Assembly: GCA_023488865.1 (NCBI GenBank) | Contig: JAMDDG010000352.1 | Span: forward strand, 1-6,997 | Direction: 5' to 3' | From: Bacteroidota bacterium | Lineage (GTDB): Bacteria > Bacteroidota > Bacteroidia > Bacteroidales > Prolixibacteraceae | Length of the DNA stretch: 6,997 bases | Shown here: piece after piece, positions 1 to 6,587 of the stretch | Position numbering within the stretch: position 1 is the first letter of the stretch | Layout: every line of letters begins with the position of its first letter | The notes under the pieces: generated by a model | The model's input: only the letters and a program-made list of their open reading frames with translations | The model's database searches: none | Told to the model about the DNA's origin: nothing | Position numbers and translations under genes: made by a program

Positions 1-650
1 CGATTGGAAACTTTTTGGGGCAAACTATTTACCGATTCATCCAATTCCTTCATAATAAAGTCATAAATCACTTTACAACCTTTGCTGAAATCAGGTGAAG
101 CAGAAGATGGCAAGACAGATGGATCTATAGTCGTGGATATTGGCAACACACCGCCATATAGTTCGAACATCCTGTAATAGTTCCAGGCGCGCAAGGTGCG
201 AACTTCGGCAATATAAGCATCCAGTTGTGCCTTTGTAATCCCAACACTTTTTGGATCTAACCTATAAAAATCGTCCAACGCACTATTACAAAATCCAATA
301 GTTTTAAAACCTTCGTTCCACGCATTTCTTACACCAATAGTTTTCGGGGTCCAGTTTTGAATGCTCAAAAAATATTTAGCCCCTTCGTCCCATCCATACG
401 CACCACCATACCAGGTGCGTAAATTTATCTGATCGGCAGGGAGTTCCTGCAAATCAGTAAAAGACCGTTCATTGCCATCATTGTCCGTGTATAAACGAGC
501 AATTACACCCTCCACGCTGGCTTTGTCCCTGTAATATACGTTTGCCTCCAGTATATTGAATGTTTTCTCGTTGAGGTCAAAACAGGATTGCATTACAATG
601 ATAAATAATGCAAAAAGGGAAGTTATTTTTATTTTATTTAGCGTTATCAT
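1..650 (-). CDS. SusD-like nutrient-binding lipoprotein (RagB/SusD family), 3'-truncated by the window edge
   Basis: This is an outer-membrane surface lipoprotein that would form the lid of the neighbouring SusC channel and bind its substrate. Reading the minus strand from ATG 650 gives 216 open codons with no stop before the window ends; SusD proteins are usually about 450-650 aa, so roughly the N-terminal 40% is present. Residues 1-22 are a lipoprotein signal peptide (basic N-terminus, hydrophobic core SLFALFIIVM) ending in a lipobox-like QSC with Cys23 as the likely lipidated residue. Family hallmarks follow: an early VYYRDKASVEGVIARLY helix and, near residues 153-177, AEVRTLRAWNYYRMFELYGG, which matches the SusD pattern of an RA-x-x-Y-Y helix followed by YGGVP/LP. 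The start lies 4 bp after the susC stop, so the two are co-transcribed and probably translationally coupled. The ligand cannot be predicted. The family call is firm. Confidence 0.93.
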   Translation of the reverse strand, partial: MITLNKIKITSLFALFIIVMQSCFDLNEKTFNILEANVYYRDKASVEGVIARLYTDNDGNERSFTDLQELPADQINLRTWYGGAYGWDEGAKYFLSIQNWTPKTIGVRNAWNEGFKTIGFCNSALDDFYRLDPKSVGITKAQLDAYIAEVRTLRAWNYYRMFELYGGVLPISTTIDPSVLPSSASPDFSKGCKVIYDFIMKELDESVNSLPQKVSN

Positions 651-654
651 AATT

Positions 655-3600
655 TTAAAAATTAATGGTTAATCCTAAACTTAACTCCATAGCACTTGGA
701 TAGCCTTCAAGGTCATCAACACCGGGCGTAAGCCCATTGACCATTATGGAAGAAGGGTCATGGCCTTTATAAGATGTCAGGGTATATACATTTTTTGCTG
801 CAAGGAATACCCTGATTTTATTGATATAATTATTATGTAAACCTGTAGAATATCCAAAACTAACATTTTCAAGCTTAACATAGTTACCTTTTTGAAGGTG
901 ATATGAAGATAGTATGCCCGGCTCACCAGTAACCTTGACATTGTCTGTATAAGCCCGAAGTAAAACGTTATCTGTTGGAACAGCCATAAACCCCATTTTA
1001 TAATCATAAAAATTCATAATGTCAAATCCCAACGCACCCCTGAAAAAGAAATTTAAATCAAATTTTTTATACCGAAGCGTATTGTCCCATGACAAAAATG
1101 CCTTCGGGACGCCACTTCCTATAAATGTTTTGTCCTCGTTTTTTTCCAGGCCCTTAACAATTGGATTTCCGTTCTGGTCATATACCATTAGTTTGCCATC
1201 GTTGCTGATCCCGGCATTGCGATAACCATAGAACTGTCCGATCTGGCCACCTTCTACATACCGGAAAAGATATTCTGTGGTCCCAACGCCAGGTTTTTTG
1301 TACATGTCAAGGTATGAAGCTCCATAAATATCATTTGATAATTTTTTTAAATAAGTTTTGCCGGTCGAATAAATAAAAGTGGAATTCCATGCAAAATCAT
1401 TAGATTTTATTATATCCCCCTTAAACAACACTTCTAATCCCCTGTTTTGAACAGTCCCAACATTCACCAATATACCGCTGTATATCATTGGAGGTTGTGG
1501 AGCTGTATAATTATATAATAAGTCTTGCGATGAACGGTCGAATAAATCAATTGAACCGCTTAACCTGCCTTTCCACAAAGAAAAATCCAAGCCCAGGTTC
1601 GTGTTGACACCTTTTTCCCATTGCAAGTTTGGATTTGGGTTACGACTTGGGGCAAATGCATTCACCCATTTATCATCCATAAAGTAATAACCACTTTGTC
1701 CGTAAGTGGCAATTGATTTATAGGAGTCAAATCCGGAGCGCCCGGTAACTCCATAAGAAATCCTTAATTTTAAGCTATTAATAATATTCGCATTGTCTTT
1801 GATAAAATCCATATTTGCCATTTCCCACGCCACAGATGCAGCCGGGAAGTATCCCCATTTATTGTTTTTCCCAAATTTAGTAGAACCCTCATACCGTAAC
1901 GAAGCTGATGCCATGATCAGATTTTTCCAACTATAATTGGCACGTCCAAAAATACTGATCAACTTATATAATGATTTATCGCTGGACATTCCAGCCCTAC
2001 CTTCGGGCAGCCAGCTTCCTGATCCAATAGCATTCCAAAGAAAATCGTCATACGCAAAATTAGAGTTTGTCATTGAACGGTCTTCGCTCATAAAATCCTG
2101 GTAAGAATATCCTAATAAAGCCTTAATTTCATGTTTGCCAACTCGCAGGGAATAATTTGTTAACCACTCTAACGTCCGGTTTCCATTTAACCCGTTAGTT
2201 AAATTTGCCCGTCCGGAATAATCATTTTCAAGAGTAGTGATAGTAGAAGGGGTATAAGACTTCCCATCAGTTGCATTTTGTTCGTATGTTGTTGATAATG
2301 ATGTATTTAACGACTGGTTGTTGTTTTGTATCAAATGTAATTTAAGCCCAGTTGTTGCCAATATATAAAAACTATCCATATACGATGATATCCCATTTAT
2401 ATCCTCAACAGGGTTTCTGACATTTGCAAGTGATTCTGTATGATAATAGCTTCCGTCCTCGTTATAAATAGGAATGGTTGGATTCCGTGTCATGATGTTA
2501 AATCCAAATCCTGACCCTCTTCGATCCGCCGTTGCCTTTCTAATGTTTACAGATGCAGTAAACTCAACACGGTTGTTCAATATTTTTTGCATGATGTCAA
2601 AACGTCCCCCATACTCCTTACGGCTATTGCCTTTTTCCATCCCTAGACTATTTACATAATTTAAAGAAACGTTGTACCAACCCTTGGATGTTGAACCGTT
2701 AAAAGAGACATATTGATTATCGTCGTAAATGAAATCATTCATTATCGCCCTGTACCAATCCGTATTTCCACCATAATCAAATCCCCTGTTGTATTTTCTA
2801 AACTCATCTGCTGTCAATAAGCGTGGGATATTTTTTAAAAAATTAACTCCAAACCAACTTTCATAGGTGGCAGAGAATTTTTCTGCTCCTGCTGTACCCT
2901 GTTTGGTCGTAACCAAAATAACGCCATTTGCACCACGTGTGCCGTAGATTGCAGAAGAAGCGCCATCTTTCAGGACTGTGATGCTTTCAATATCCTGGGG
3001 AGATATACTTTGTAGATTGCCACCCGGAATGCCATTAATGACGATCAATGGGTTATTACCGGCGGAAAGAGAAGTTGCACCCCTGATTTGAAGCGAAGGG
3101 GAGGAATTTGGATTTGCTGTCTCTGTTGAATTTACATTCAGTCCGGCAATTTTACCGGTTACCAGCTCCATTGGACTTGACACAGCAGTCTGTATAAAAT
3201 CTTCCTTGTTTACGCTCACAATAGAACTTGAAACTTCTTTTTTACCTATTGTACCATAGCCGATGGCCACAACTTCTTCAATACCAATCGTCTCTTCATC
3301 CATTTTTACATTCACTGTAGTTTTGCCTCCAACTTCTACTTCTTGGCTCTTCATCCCTATAAAAGAAAACTTCAAAGAGGCATTTGCCGGGATATTGGAA
3401 AGAGAGTAATTTCCGTTGGCATCTGTGATTATACCGGTAGTAGTGCCTTTTAACACTACCGTTACACCAGGTAAAGGGATGCCAGAAGAATCGGTGACTT
3501 TGCCGGTAACGGTTTTTTGCTGCTGCCCGGATTCCGTTCCGTTTGCTTCTGAACTCACAGAAATAATAATATTCCGGTCTATAATCTTATAGAAGAAATC

Positions 3601-3921
3601 TTCACCGGGAAAAATCTTCTTTAAAACATCTTCAACAGAACTTTTTTCAACATTAAGGTCGATTTTCCGATAAACATCAATTTTACTGGCATTGTACATA
3701 AAGGAGAATTCCGACTGGTCTTCAATCAGTTTTAGAACATCCTTAACCGCCATTTTTTTCACATTCAGGTCCAGTTTCGTCTGCTGACTGTAAACAGAAG
3801 CATAGCTACCTGTTAGCCCTAGGATACAAATTAGTATTATGATTAGTTTCATTTTCAGAATTAATTTTCTTCGAATAGTCAGATATTCCGAAAATCTACC
3901 CGAACTACAATTTTTTTTCAT
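655..3921 (-). CDS. SusC/RagA-family TonB-linked outer-membrane transducer with N-terminal STN signalling domain
   Basis: This is a 1088-aa outer-membrane importer that takes up a ligand captured by SusD using TonB energy and also signals inward. Domains in order: signal peptide with a long basic N-region and hydrophobic core near 25-45; STN (secretin/TonB short N-terminal) domain about 48-124; carboxypeptidase-regulatory-like beta-sandwich about 136-210 (TVTGKVTDSSGIPLPGVTV, DANGNYSL); TonB-box-like EEVVAIGYGT at 215-224; plug about 228-342 with the SusC signature GIPGGNLQSISPQDIESI, VLKDGASSAIYGTRGANGV; then the 22-strand barrel ending in LTINF with C-terminal Phe. The length is normal for SusC. 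The STN domain marks it as the FecA-like receptor for the FecR/sigma pair just upstream. ATG 3921 was kept because related SusC proteins have this long MKKN...KLILKMKL leader; Met24 (3852) is an alternative start. Neither start has a clear ribosome binding site, as is common in this phylum. The substrate is unknown. Confidence 0.96.
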   Translation of the reverse strand: MKKNCSSGRFSEYLTIRRKLILKMKLIIILICILGLTGSYASVYSQQTKLDLNVKKMAVKDVLKLIEDQSEFSFMYNASKIDVYRKIDLNVEKSSVEDVLKKIFPGEDFFYKIIDRNIIISVSSEANGTESGQQQKTVTGKVTDSSGIPLPGVTVVLKGTTTGIITDANGNYSLSNIPANASLKFSFIGMKSQEVEVGGKTTVNVKMDEETIGIEEVVAIGYGTIGKKEVSSSIVSVNKEDFIQTAVSSPMELVTGKIAGLNVNSTETANPNSSPSLQIRGATSLSAGNNPLIVINGIPGGNLQSISPQDIESITVLKDGASSAIYGTRGANGVILVTTKQGTAGAEKFSATYESWFGVNFLKNIPRLLTADEFRKYNRGFDYGGNTDWYRAIMNDFIYDDNQYVSFNGSTSKGWYNVSLNYVNSLGMEKGNSRKEYGGRFDIMQKILNNRVEFTASVNIRKATADRRGSGFGFNIMTRNPTIPIYNEDGSYYHTESLANVRNPVEDINGISSYMDSFYILATTGLKLHLIQNNNQSLNTSLSTTYEQNATDGKSYTPSTITTLENDYSGRANLTNGLNGNRTLEWLTNYSLRVGKHEIKALLGYSYQDFMSEDRSMTNSNFAYDDFLWNAIGSGSWLPEGRAGMSSDKSLYKLISIFGRANYSWKNLIMASASLRYEGSTKFGKNNKWGYFPAASVAWEMANMDFIKDNANIINSLKLRISYGVTGRSGFDSYKSIATYGQSGYYFMDDKWVNAFAPSRNPNPNLQWEKGVNTNLGLDFSLWKGRLSGSIDLFDRSSQDLLYNYTAPQPPMIYSGILVNVGTVQNRGLEVLFKGDIIKSNDFAWNSTFIYSTGKTYLKKLSNDIYGASYLDMYKKPGVGTTEYLFRYVEGGQIGQFYGYRNAGISNDGKLMVYDQNGNPIVKGLEKNEDKTFIGSGVPKAFLSWDNTLRYKKFDLNFFFRGALGFDIMNFYDYKMGFMAVPTDNVLLRAYTDNVKVTGEPGILSSYHLQKGNYVKLENVSFGYSTGLHNNYINKIRVFLAAKNVYTLTSYKGHDPSSIMVNGLTPGVDDLEGYPSAMELSLGLTINF

Positions 3922-3956
3922 AGTTTTATAATGTTTATTCAGCTTTCATTGGAATG

Positions 3957-3974
3957 AGGTTATGTCGGTAACCT
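3957..3974. repeat. Short inverted repeat upstream of susC
   Basis: AGGTTA and TAACCT (3957-3962 and 3969-3974) form perfect 6-bp arms around a 6-bp spacer. The element lies 36 bp upstream of the susC ATG, in the gap where the sigma-dependent promoter or the 5' leader of susC should be. It could be an operator, a leader hairpin, or chance. No promoter of the TAnnTTTG housekeeping form is visible in this gap, which fits control by the ECF sigma factor. Confidence 0.35.
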
Positions 3975-4009
3975 TATCTCCATGCTGAGTTAATAAATTT
4001 TTGATTAAG

Positions 4010-4036
4010 AAAGGTTTGCCTCTATGGCAAGCCTTT
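4010..4036. terminator. Terminator-like hairpin in the fecR-susC gap
   Basis: Arms at 4010-4020 and 4026-4036 enclose a 5-nt loop. As plus-strand RNA the 11-bp stem is fully paired with one U-G wobble (AAAGGTTTGCC / GGCAAGCCTTT) and runs into a U-rich tail (TTTTTGTTTTAGTTTT), a convincing intrinsic terminator. As minus-strand RNA, the direction of the operon, the same stem has one C-A mismatch and a weaker tail (CTTTCTTAATC). It may therefore partly terminate transcription after fecR, separating low-level regulatory transcription from sigma-driven susCD expression, and block antisense transcription coming through susC. Confidence 0.6.
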
Positions 4037-4086
4037 TTGTTTTAGTTTTAATAAGATTAGTTGTCTTTTCCCATCGGCAGAATATA

Positions 4087-5061
4087 TTATGGTTTAGTAA
4101 TAAATACTCGTTTCCCGTCTATTTGGTATTTAATTGGCTTGAGTAAATTAATCAGCGTCAAAAGTTCATTCAGGGATTCTGTTTTTACCTTAAATGTAAG
4201 AAGTTCCCCATCCAGCAACTCCGGTGCAACCTGAATGTCAACACCGTACCAACGCTCCATATACTTGATAATTTCCTCCAGCGAATCTTCTTCGAATGCC
4301 ATTTCTTCCCTTGTCCAGGCAGAAACCAAATTAATATCCATTTTCTCTACACTTAGCTTCTGATCTTTTTTATCAAAGGTTGCCACCTGTCCGGGGGTCA
4401 GTTGTGTTATTTCTTTTTCATTACGGTCAATTCCGATTATTCCGTTTTTTAGTCCCACCTCTACGGTTTGGTCATTTTCATAAGCTTTTACATTAAATGA
4501 TGTTCCAAAGACTTTAACATCAAGTTCTGAGGTGCTGACGATGAACTGCCTGGATAAATCCTTCCGTACATCAAAATAGCCCTCTCCTTTCAATTCAACG
4601 TTTCGATTATCATCATTGAAACCCCGGCTGTACCTGATCTGTGAATTACCGTTCAACAAGACTATTGAACTATCAGGTAAGATAATACGGGTTTTCTGCC
4701 CCGAAGGTGAAAAAACCTCAGTATACTGCTGTTTTTGTTTCCAATTGTCGAGTTTGCCCCCCGTCCATACACTCAGAAAAATGACAACGATTGCAGCAGC
4801 AATTTGCGCAATCCTATAGTATAAAAAGTATTTACTTTTTTGAGAATGGATGTGTTGCTGTACCTTCTGCCATGCTTTCGGCCTGTCGGGTGAGAAGTGT
4901 TTAGGAAAGCTTCCTGTAACTTGCCAGACTTTTAGAAGGTCTTGATAAACTTTTTTGTTTTCATTGGAACCATCCAACCATTCCCGGATTTCCTTTGCAT
5001 ATTCTGAACCGTTTGATGCAATATGCCGGATGATCTTGTATAAGGGAACTTGATTTTCCAT
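4087..5061 (-). CDS. FecR-family anti-sigma factor, inner-membrane signal relay
   Basis: This is a 324-aa single-pass inner-membrane protein predicted to hold the ECF sigma factor inactive in the cytoplasm and to receive the signal from the STN domain of SusC in the periplasm. In order: cytoplasmic anti-sigma region about 1-78 with the usual W residues (EIREWLDGSNENKKVYQDLLKVW); one transmembrane helix about 80-99 (IAQIAAAIVVIFLSVW); FecR domain about 113-210, with the characteristic SPSGQKTRIILPDSSIVLLNGNS, GEGYFDVRKD and VFGTSFNVKAY segments; C-terminal DUF4974-like region about 253-322 (FEEDSLEEIIKYMERWYGVDI to YQIDGKRVFITKP), which is STN-like. The length is typical of Bacteroidota FecR proteins. 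It follows the sigma gene by 148 bp and precedes susC by 165 bp, the standard order. No truncation or odd residues are seen. Confidence 0.95.
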   Translation of the reverse strand: MENQVPLYKIIRHIASNGSEYAKEIREWLDGSNENKKVYQDLLKVWQVTGSFPKHFSPDRPKAWQKVQQHIHSQKSKYFLYYRIAQIAAAIVVIFLSVWTGGKLDNWKQKQQYTEVFSPSGQKTRIILPDSSIVLLNGNSQIRYSRGFNDDNRNVELKGEGYFDVRKDLSRQFIVSTSELDVKVFGTSFNVKAYENDQTVEVGLKNGIIGIDRNEKEITQLTPGQVATFDKKDQKLSVEKMDINLVSAWTREEMAFEEDSLEEIIKYMERWYGVDIQVAPELLDGELLTFKVKTESLNELLTLINLLKPIKYQIDGKRVFITKP

Positions 5062-5154
5062 GATGCTGGGAAGCTGTTATTTATTACTACAGCACATAAA
5101 TCACCATTAACCCCCAAAACGAATCAGAAAAAATTTACAACGATGAAATGGACC

Positions 5155-5173
5155 ATGACAAATCTTTTGTCAT
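5155..5173. repeat. Perfect 8-bp stem-loop between the sigma gene and fecR
   Basis: ATGACAAA (5155-5162) and TTTGTCAT (5166-5173) are exact reverse complements around a 3-nt loop. It sits in the 148-bp gap, 37 bp past the sigma stop and 94 bp before the fecR ATG on the transcribed strand. There is no U-run after it in the minus-strand RNA (it is followed by GGTCC), so it is not a normal intrinsic terminator. An mRNA processing or stability hairpin, or a protein-binding dyad, would fit. Confidence 0.45.
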
Positions 5174-5209
5174 ACAGGAGAATGATTATCGGAGAGTTCC
5201 ATGTGGCAA

Positions 5210-5806
5210 TTAAAAAACAAAATATAAACAGAAAAGAATGAAAATTTGGTCGTGATAAGGCTGTAAAAAATCTTTTATTTTTCTGATTGCAATGGTCATC
5301 TGGTTCTCGACTGTTTTAACCGTAATGCCCAGTTTTTCTGAAATCTCTTTGTTTGTCAACCCTTCATCCCTGCTTAACTGATAAATCGTTTTGCATTGCG
5401 TTGGTAGTCCATCAATCGCATTGGAAATAATCGTTTTTAATTCCTCAAATTCCAGAAATAAGTCAGCCTTTTCATCTGAAATTAATTCAGGTTGCGTTAA
5501 AAGTTCCCCAACAACCCTGTTTTTGTTTTTAATGTTCCGTAGTTGATTCAGACTTTTATTTTTAGACGCTGTGTACAGATATGACTTTATCGAACAATTG
5601 GATGGAAGGGAATCTTTCTTCTCCCATAAATAAATAAAAATGCTTTGAACTACATCTTCCGAAAGTGTTTCATCACGCAAATAACTGTTGACAAAGTTGC
5701 AAAGATTATCATAGTAAGTGTCGAAAAAATATTTGAAGGCATTTTCGTCACCTTCAATCATTCTCTGTAAAATGAAGAATTCTTCGTTTGACACATTCGG
5801 TTTCAT
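5210..5806 (-). CDS. ECF RNA polymerase sigma-70 factor, Bacteroidota-expanded family
   Basis: This is a 198-aa extracytoplasmic-function sigma factor expected to direct RNA polymerase to the susC-susD promoter when released by the adjacent FecR. Region 2 covers about residues 20-95 (GDENAFKYFFDTYYDNLCNF, then SEDVVQSIFIYLWEKKDSL, then SYLYTASKNKSLNQLR). A linker runs about 96-120. Region 4 covers about 124-182 with the helix-turn-helix LTNKEISEKLGITVKTVENQ. No sigma-1.1 or region 3 is present, as usual for ECF factors. The extreme C-terminus after region 4 is a hydrophobic, aromatic tail (QIFILFCLYFVF), also seen in relatives in this phylum. ATG 5806 was chosen because the N-terminus matches the family pattern (NEEFFILQRMIEGDENAF); this ATG overlaps the stop of the upstream relic as ATGA. 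No separate TAnnTTTG promoter is visible between 5806 and 6230, so expression probably begins at the promoter near 6330-6361. Confidence 0.95.
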   Translation of the reverse strand: MKPNVSNEEFFILQRMIEGDENAFKYFFDTYYDNLCNFVNSYLRDETLSEDVVQSIFIYLWEKKDSLPSNCSIKSYLYTASKNKSLNQLRNIKNKNRVVGELLTQPELISDEKADLFLEFEELKTIISNAIDGLPTQCKTIYQLSRDEGLTNKEISEKLGITVKTVENQMTIAIRKIKDFLQPYHDQIFILFCLYFVF

Positions 5807-6304
5807 TCTGTAGCTTTATCTAAAAGAAATCGGAATAAGAATTTCCTCAGGGGGATGAGGATAATACCTTCATAACTTGTCCCTGAATAATCATCTAATG
5901 TTATCACGTATTTGGGGTAATTATCTTTTATTGCCATCAGGTTTCCAAATTCCCTTTCCATGGTTTGTTTCCCTGCAATTCTTAATGCTACCTGAATATA
6001 TATATTTTTAAGGATAGCTGTAATTGAAATGGGGATATTCTGCGATTTCAGGGAATTGCCTATCCCTCTTGCCGAAATGAGGTTGCCGGTTTCATTCGCT
6101 AAGTATTTGATAAGCCTAACCAGAAAATCAACATTGCGCACTTCAAACCTGGAAACAACATCCCGAAAAAGGATGGACTGGCTTATGTTTTTGAGATAAT
6201 CAAAAACGGTTTCATCCGTAAGGTCCAAATGAATTGATTATCTCCTTACCAATGTAACGGTCAATACTTCTTTTATAGATTTCTCGTGTAATGTATTTTT
6301 TCAT
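5803..6304 (-). pseudogene. Relic of an AAA ATPase with DUF4143 (COG1373-like), internally deleted
   Basis: Three collinear pieces of a normally ~380-400-aa ATPase remain. Piece 1, from ATG 6304, reads MKKYITREIYKRSIDRYIGK-EII, the family N-terminus just before the P-loop, and this frame stops at 6212. Piece 2 is shifted one frame: HLDLTDETVFDYLKNISQS then ILFRDVVSRFEVRNVDFL and LANETGNLISARGIGNSLKSQ (about 6234-6004), the start of the DUF4143 region. Piece 3 continues in the same frame with IYIQVALRIAGKQTMEREFGN, IKDNYPKYVITLDDYSGTSYEGI (about 6003-5803), the C-terminal nuclease-like fold segment. Missing are the whole P-loop ATPase core and the middle of DUF4143 (the section with the RYDIKGK- and KYYFxDxGLRN-type motifs, known from the family). 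Without a P-loop it cannot work as an ATPase. A 141-codon reading frame persists from a TTG at 6228 to the TGA at 5803-5805, so a truncated protein could be made. Domain recognition is from memory of the family, not a search. Confidence 0.85.
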
Positions 6305-6329
6305 TCTGTATTTAGAAATAACACATATG

Positions 6330-6361
6330 CAAATATAATTACTTTTGTTGTTTATAACAAA
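6330..6361 (-). promoter_or_regulatory. Bacteroidota housekeeping promoter for the relic-sigma-fecR operon
   Basis: On the minus strand, TTTG (6361-6358) and TATATTTG (6337-6330) are separated by 20 bp. This matches the Bacteroidota primary-sigma consensus, TTTG at -33 and TAnnTTTG at -7. Transcription would start near 6323, about 20 nt before the relic ATG at 6304. This is the best promoter match in the window and the only clear one upstream of the sigma gene. Confidence 0.75.
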
Positions 6362-6368
6362 CAAAAGT
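6341..6368. promoter_or_regulatory. 28-bp near-palindrome over the -33 element, candidate operator
   Basis: The outer arms ACTTTTGTT (6341-6349) and AACAAAAGT (6360-6368) are exact reverse complements, and 12 of 14 base pairs of the whole dyad match. It covers the -33 TTTG and upstream half of the spacer of the minus-strand promoter, a typical place for a repressor operator. The symmetry also creates a TTTG on the plus strand (6344-6347) followed, 20 bp on, by TATTTTTC (6368-6375), a 7-of-8 match to the -7 consensus, so a weak divergent promoter is possible. The binding protein is unknown. Confidence 0.5.
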
Positions 6369-6372
6369 ATTT

Positions 6373-6386
6373 TTCCGATTTCGGAA
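6373..6386. repeat. 14-bp dyad TTCCGA-TT-TCGGAA
   Basis: Two perfect 6-bp arms flank a TT centre. It lies 5 bp beyond the larger palindrome, upstream of the minus-strand promoter. The GC-containing arms stand out in an AT-rich region. The loop is too short for a good RNA hairpin, so a protein-binding site is the more likely reading, but chance cannot be excluded. Confidence 0.4.
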
Positions 6387-6476
6387 CTGATAAACCTACA
6401 AAGTTAAAAAACAAGAGGAAACACAAGTTGAATGTGGCTCAATATAACGCACGCAAGGGAAAAATAATCTGAATTG

Positions 6477-6489
6477 TAGCTTGAAGCTA
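6477..6489. repeat. 13-bp palindrome TAGCTT-G-AAGCTA
   Basis: Perfect 6-bp arms (6477-6482 and 6484-6489) surround a single G. A further AAGCTT follows at 6499-6504. The element is 28 bp upstream of the putative -7 box of the plus-strand hydrolase promoter, where an activator or repressor could bind. No regulator is identified. Confidence 0.35.
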
Positions 6490-6516
6490 TGGTGATAGAA
6501 GCTTAAATATTTTCCT

Positions 6517-6524
6517 TAAATTTG
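6517..6524 (+). promoter_or_regulatory. Candidate -7 element (TAAATTTG) for the alpha/beta hydrolase gene
   Basis: TAAATTTG fits the TAnnTTTG consensus exactly and faces the hydrolase gene. No TTTG is found at the expected -33 distance, so the promoter is either weak or activator-dependent. The predicted start of transcription near 6531 would give a leader of about 55 nt that includes the G9 run. Confidence 0.5.
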
Positions 6525-6541
6525 TATAACCTGAAGTAGGA

Positions 6542-6550
6542 GGGGGGGGG
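6542..6550 (+). repeat. G9 homopolymer in the hydrolase leader
   Basis: Nine consecutive G follow GTAGGA, 37 bp before the hydrolase ATG. Long G runs are rare in an AT-rich intergenic region and are prone to slippage. It lies between the putative -7 box and the start codon, so length changes could affect leader structure or expression but not the reading frame. Confidence 0.7.
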
Positions 6551-6587
6551 TGCCCGTTAGGATTAATTCTAAATAATGTCCGTTAAA

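Noticed and set aside
777..1225. Short open frames at 777-1007 (minus) and 1019-1225 (plus)
   Set aside because: Both lie wholly inside the SusC barrel coding sequence in other frames, with no family-like sequence and no promoter.
2474..2659. Short plus-strand open frame within susC
   Set aside because: It is antisense to a well-supported SusC barrel segment and shows no protein features of its own.
4616..5241. Short open frames at 4616-4819 (plus), 4932-5117 (minus) and 5050-5241 (plus)
   Set aside because: They overlap fecR or the sigma-fecR gap and their peptides resemble out-of-frame translations; none has a recognisable motif.
5803..6228. A stand-alone novel 141-aa gene starting at TTG 6228
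   Set aside because: Its sequence matches two separated parts of the DUF4143 ATPase family, and the missing N-terminus is found just upstream in another frame with its own ATG and promoter. A degraded gene explains this better than a new one.
6304..6575. Mobile-element ends or an attachment site around the relic
   Set aside because: The dyads here are short and internal, with no matching terminal repeats, target duplications, transposase or integrase in the window.
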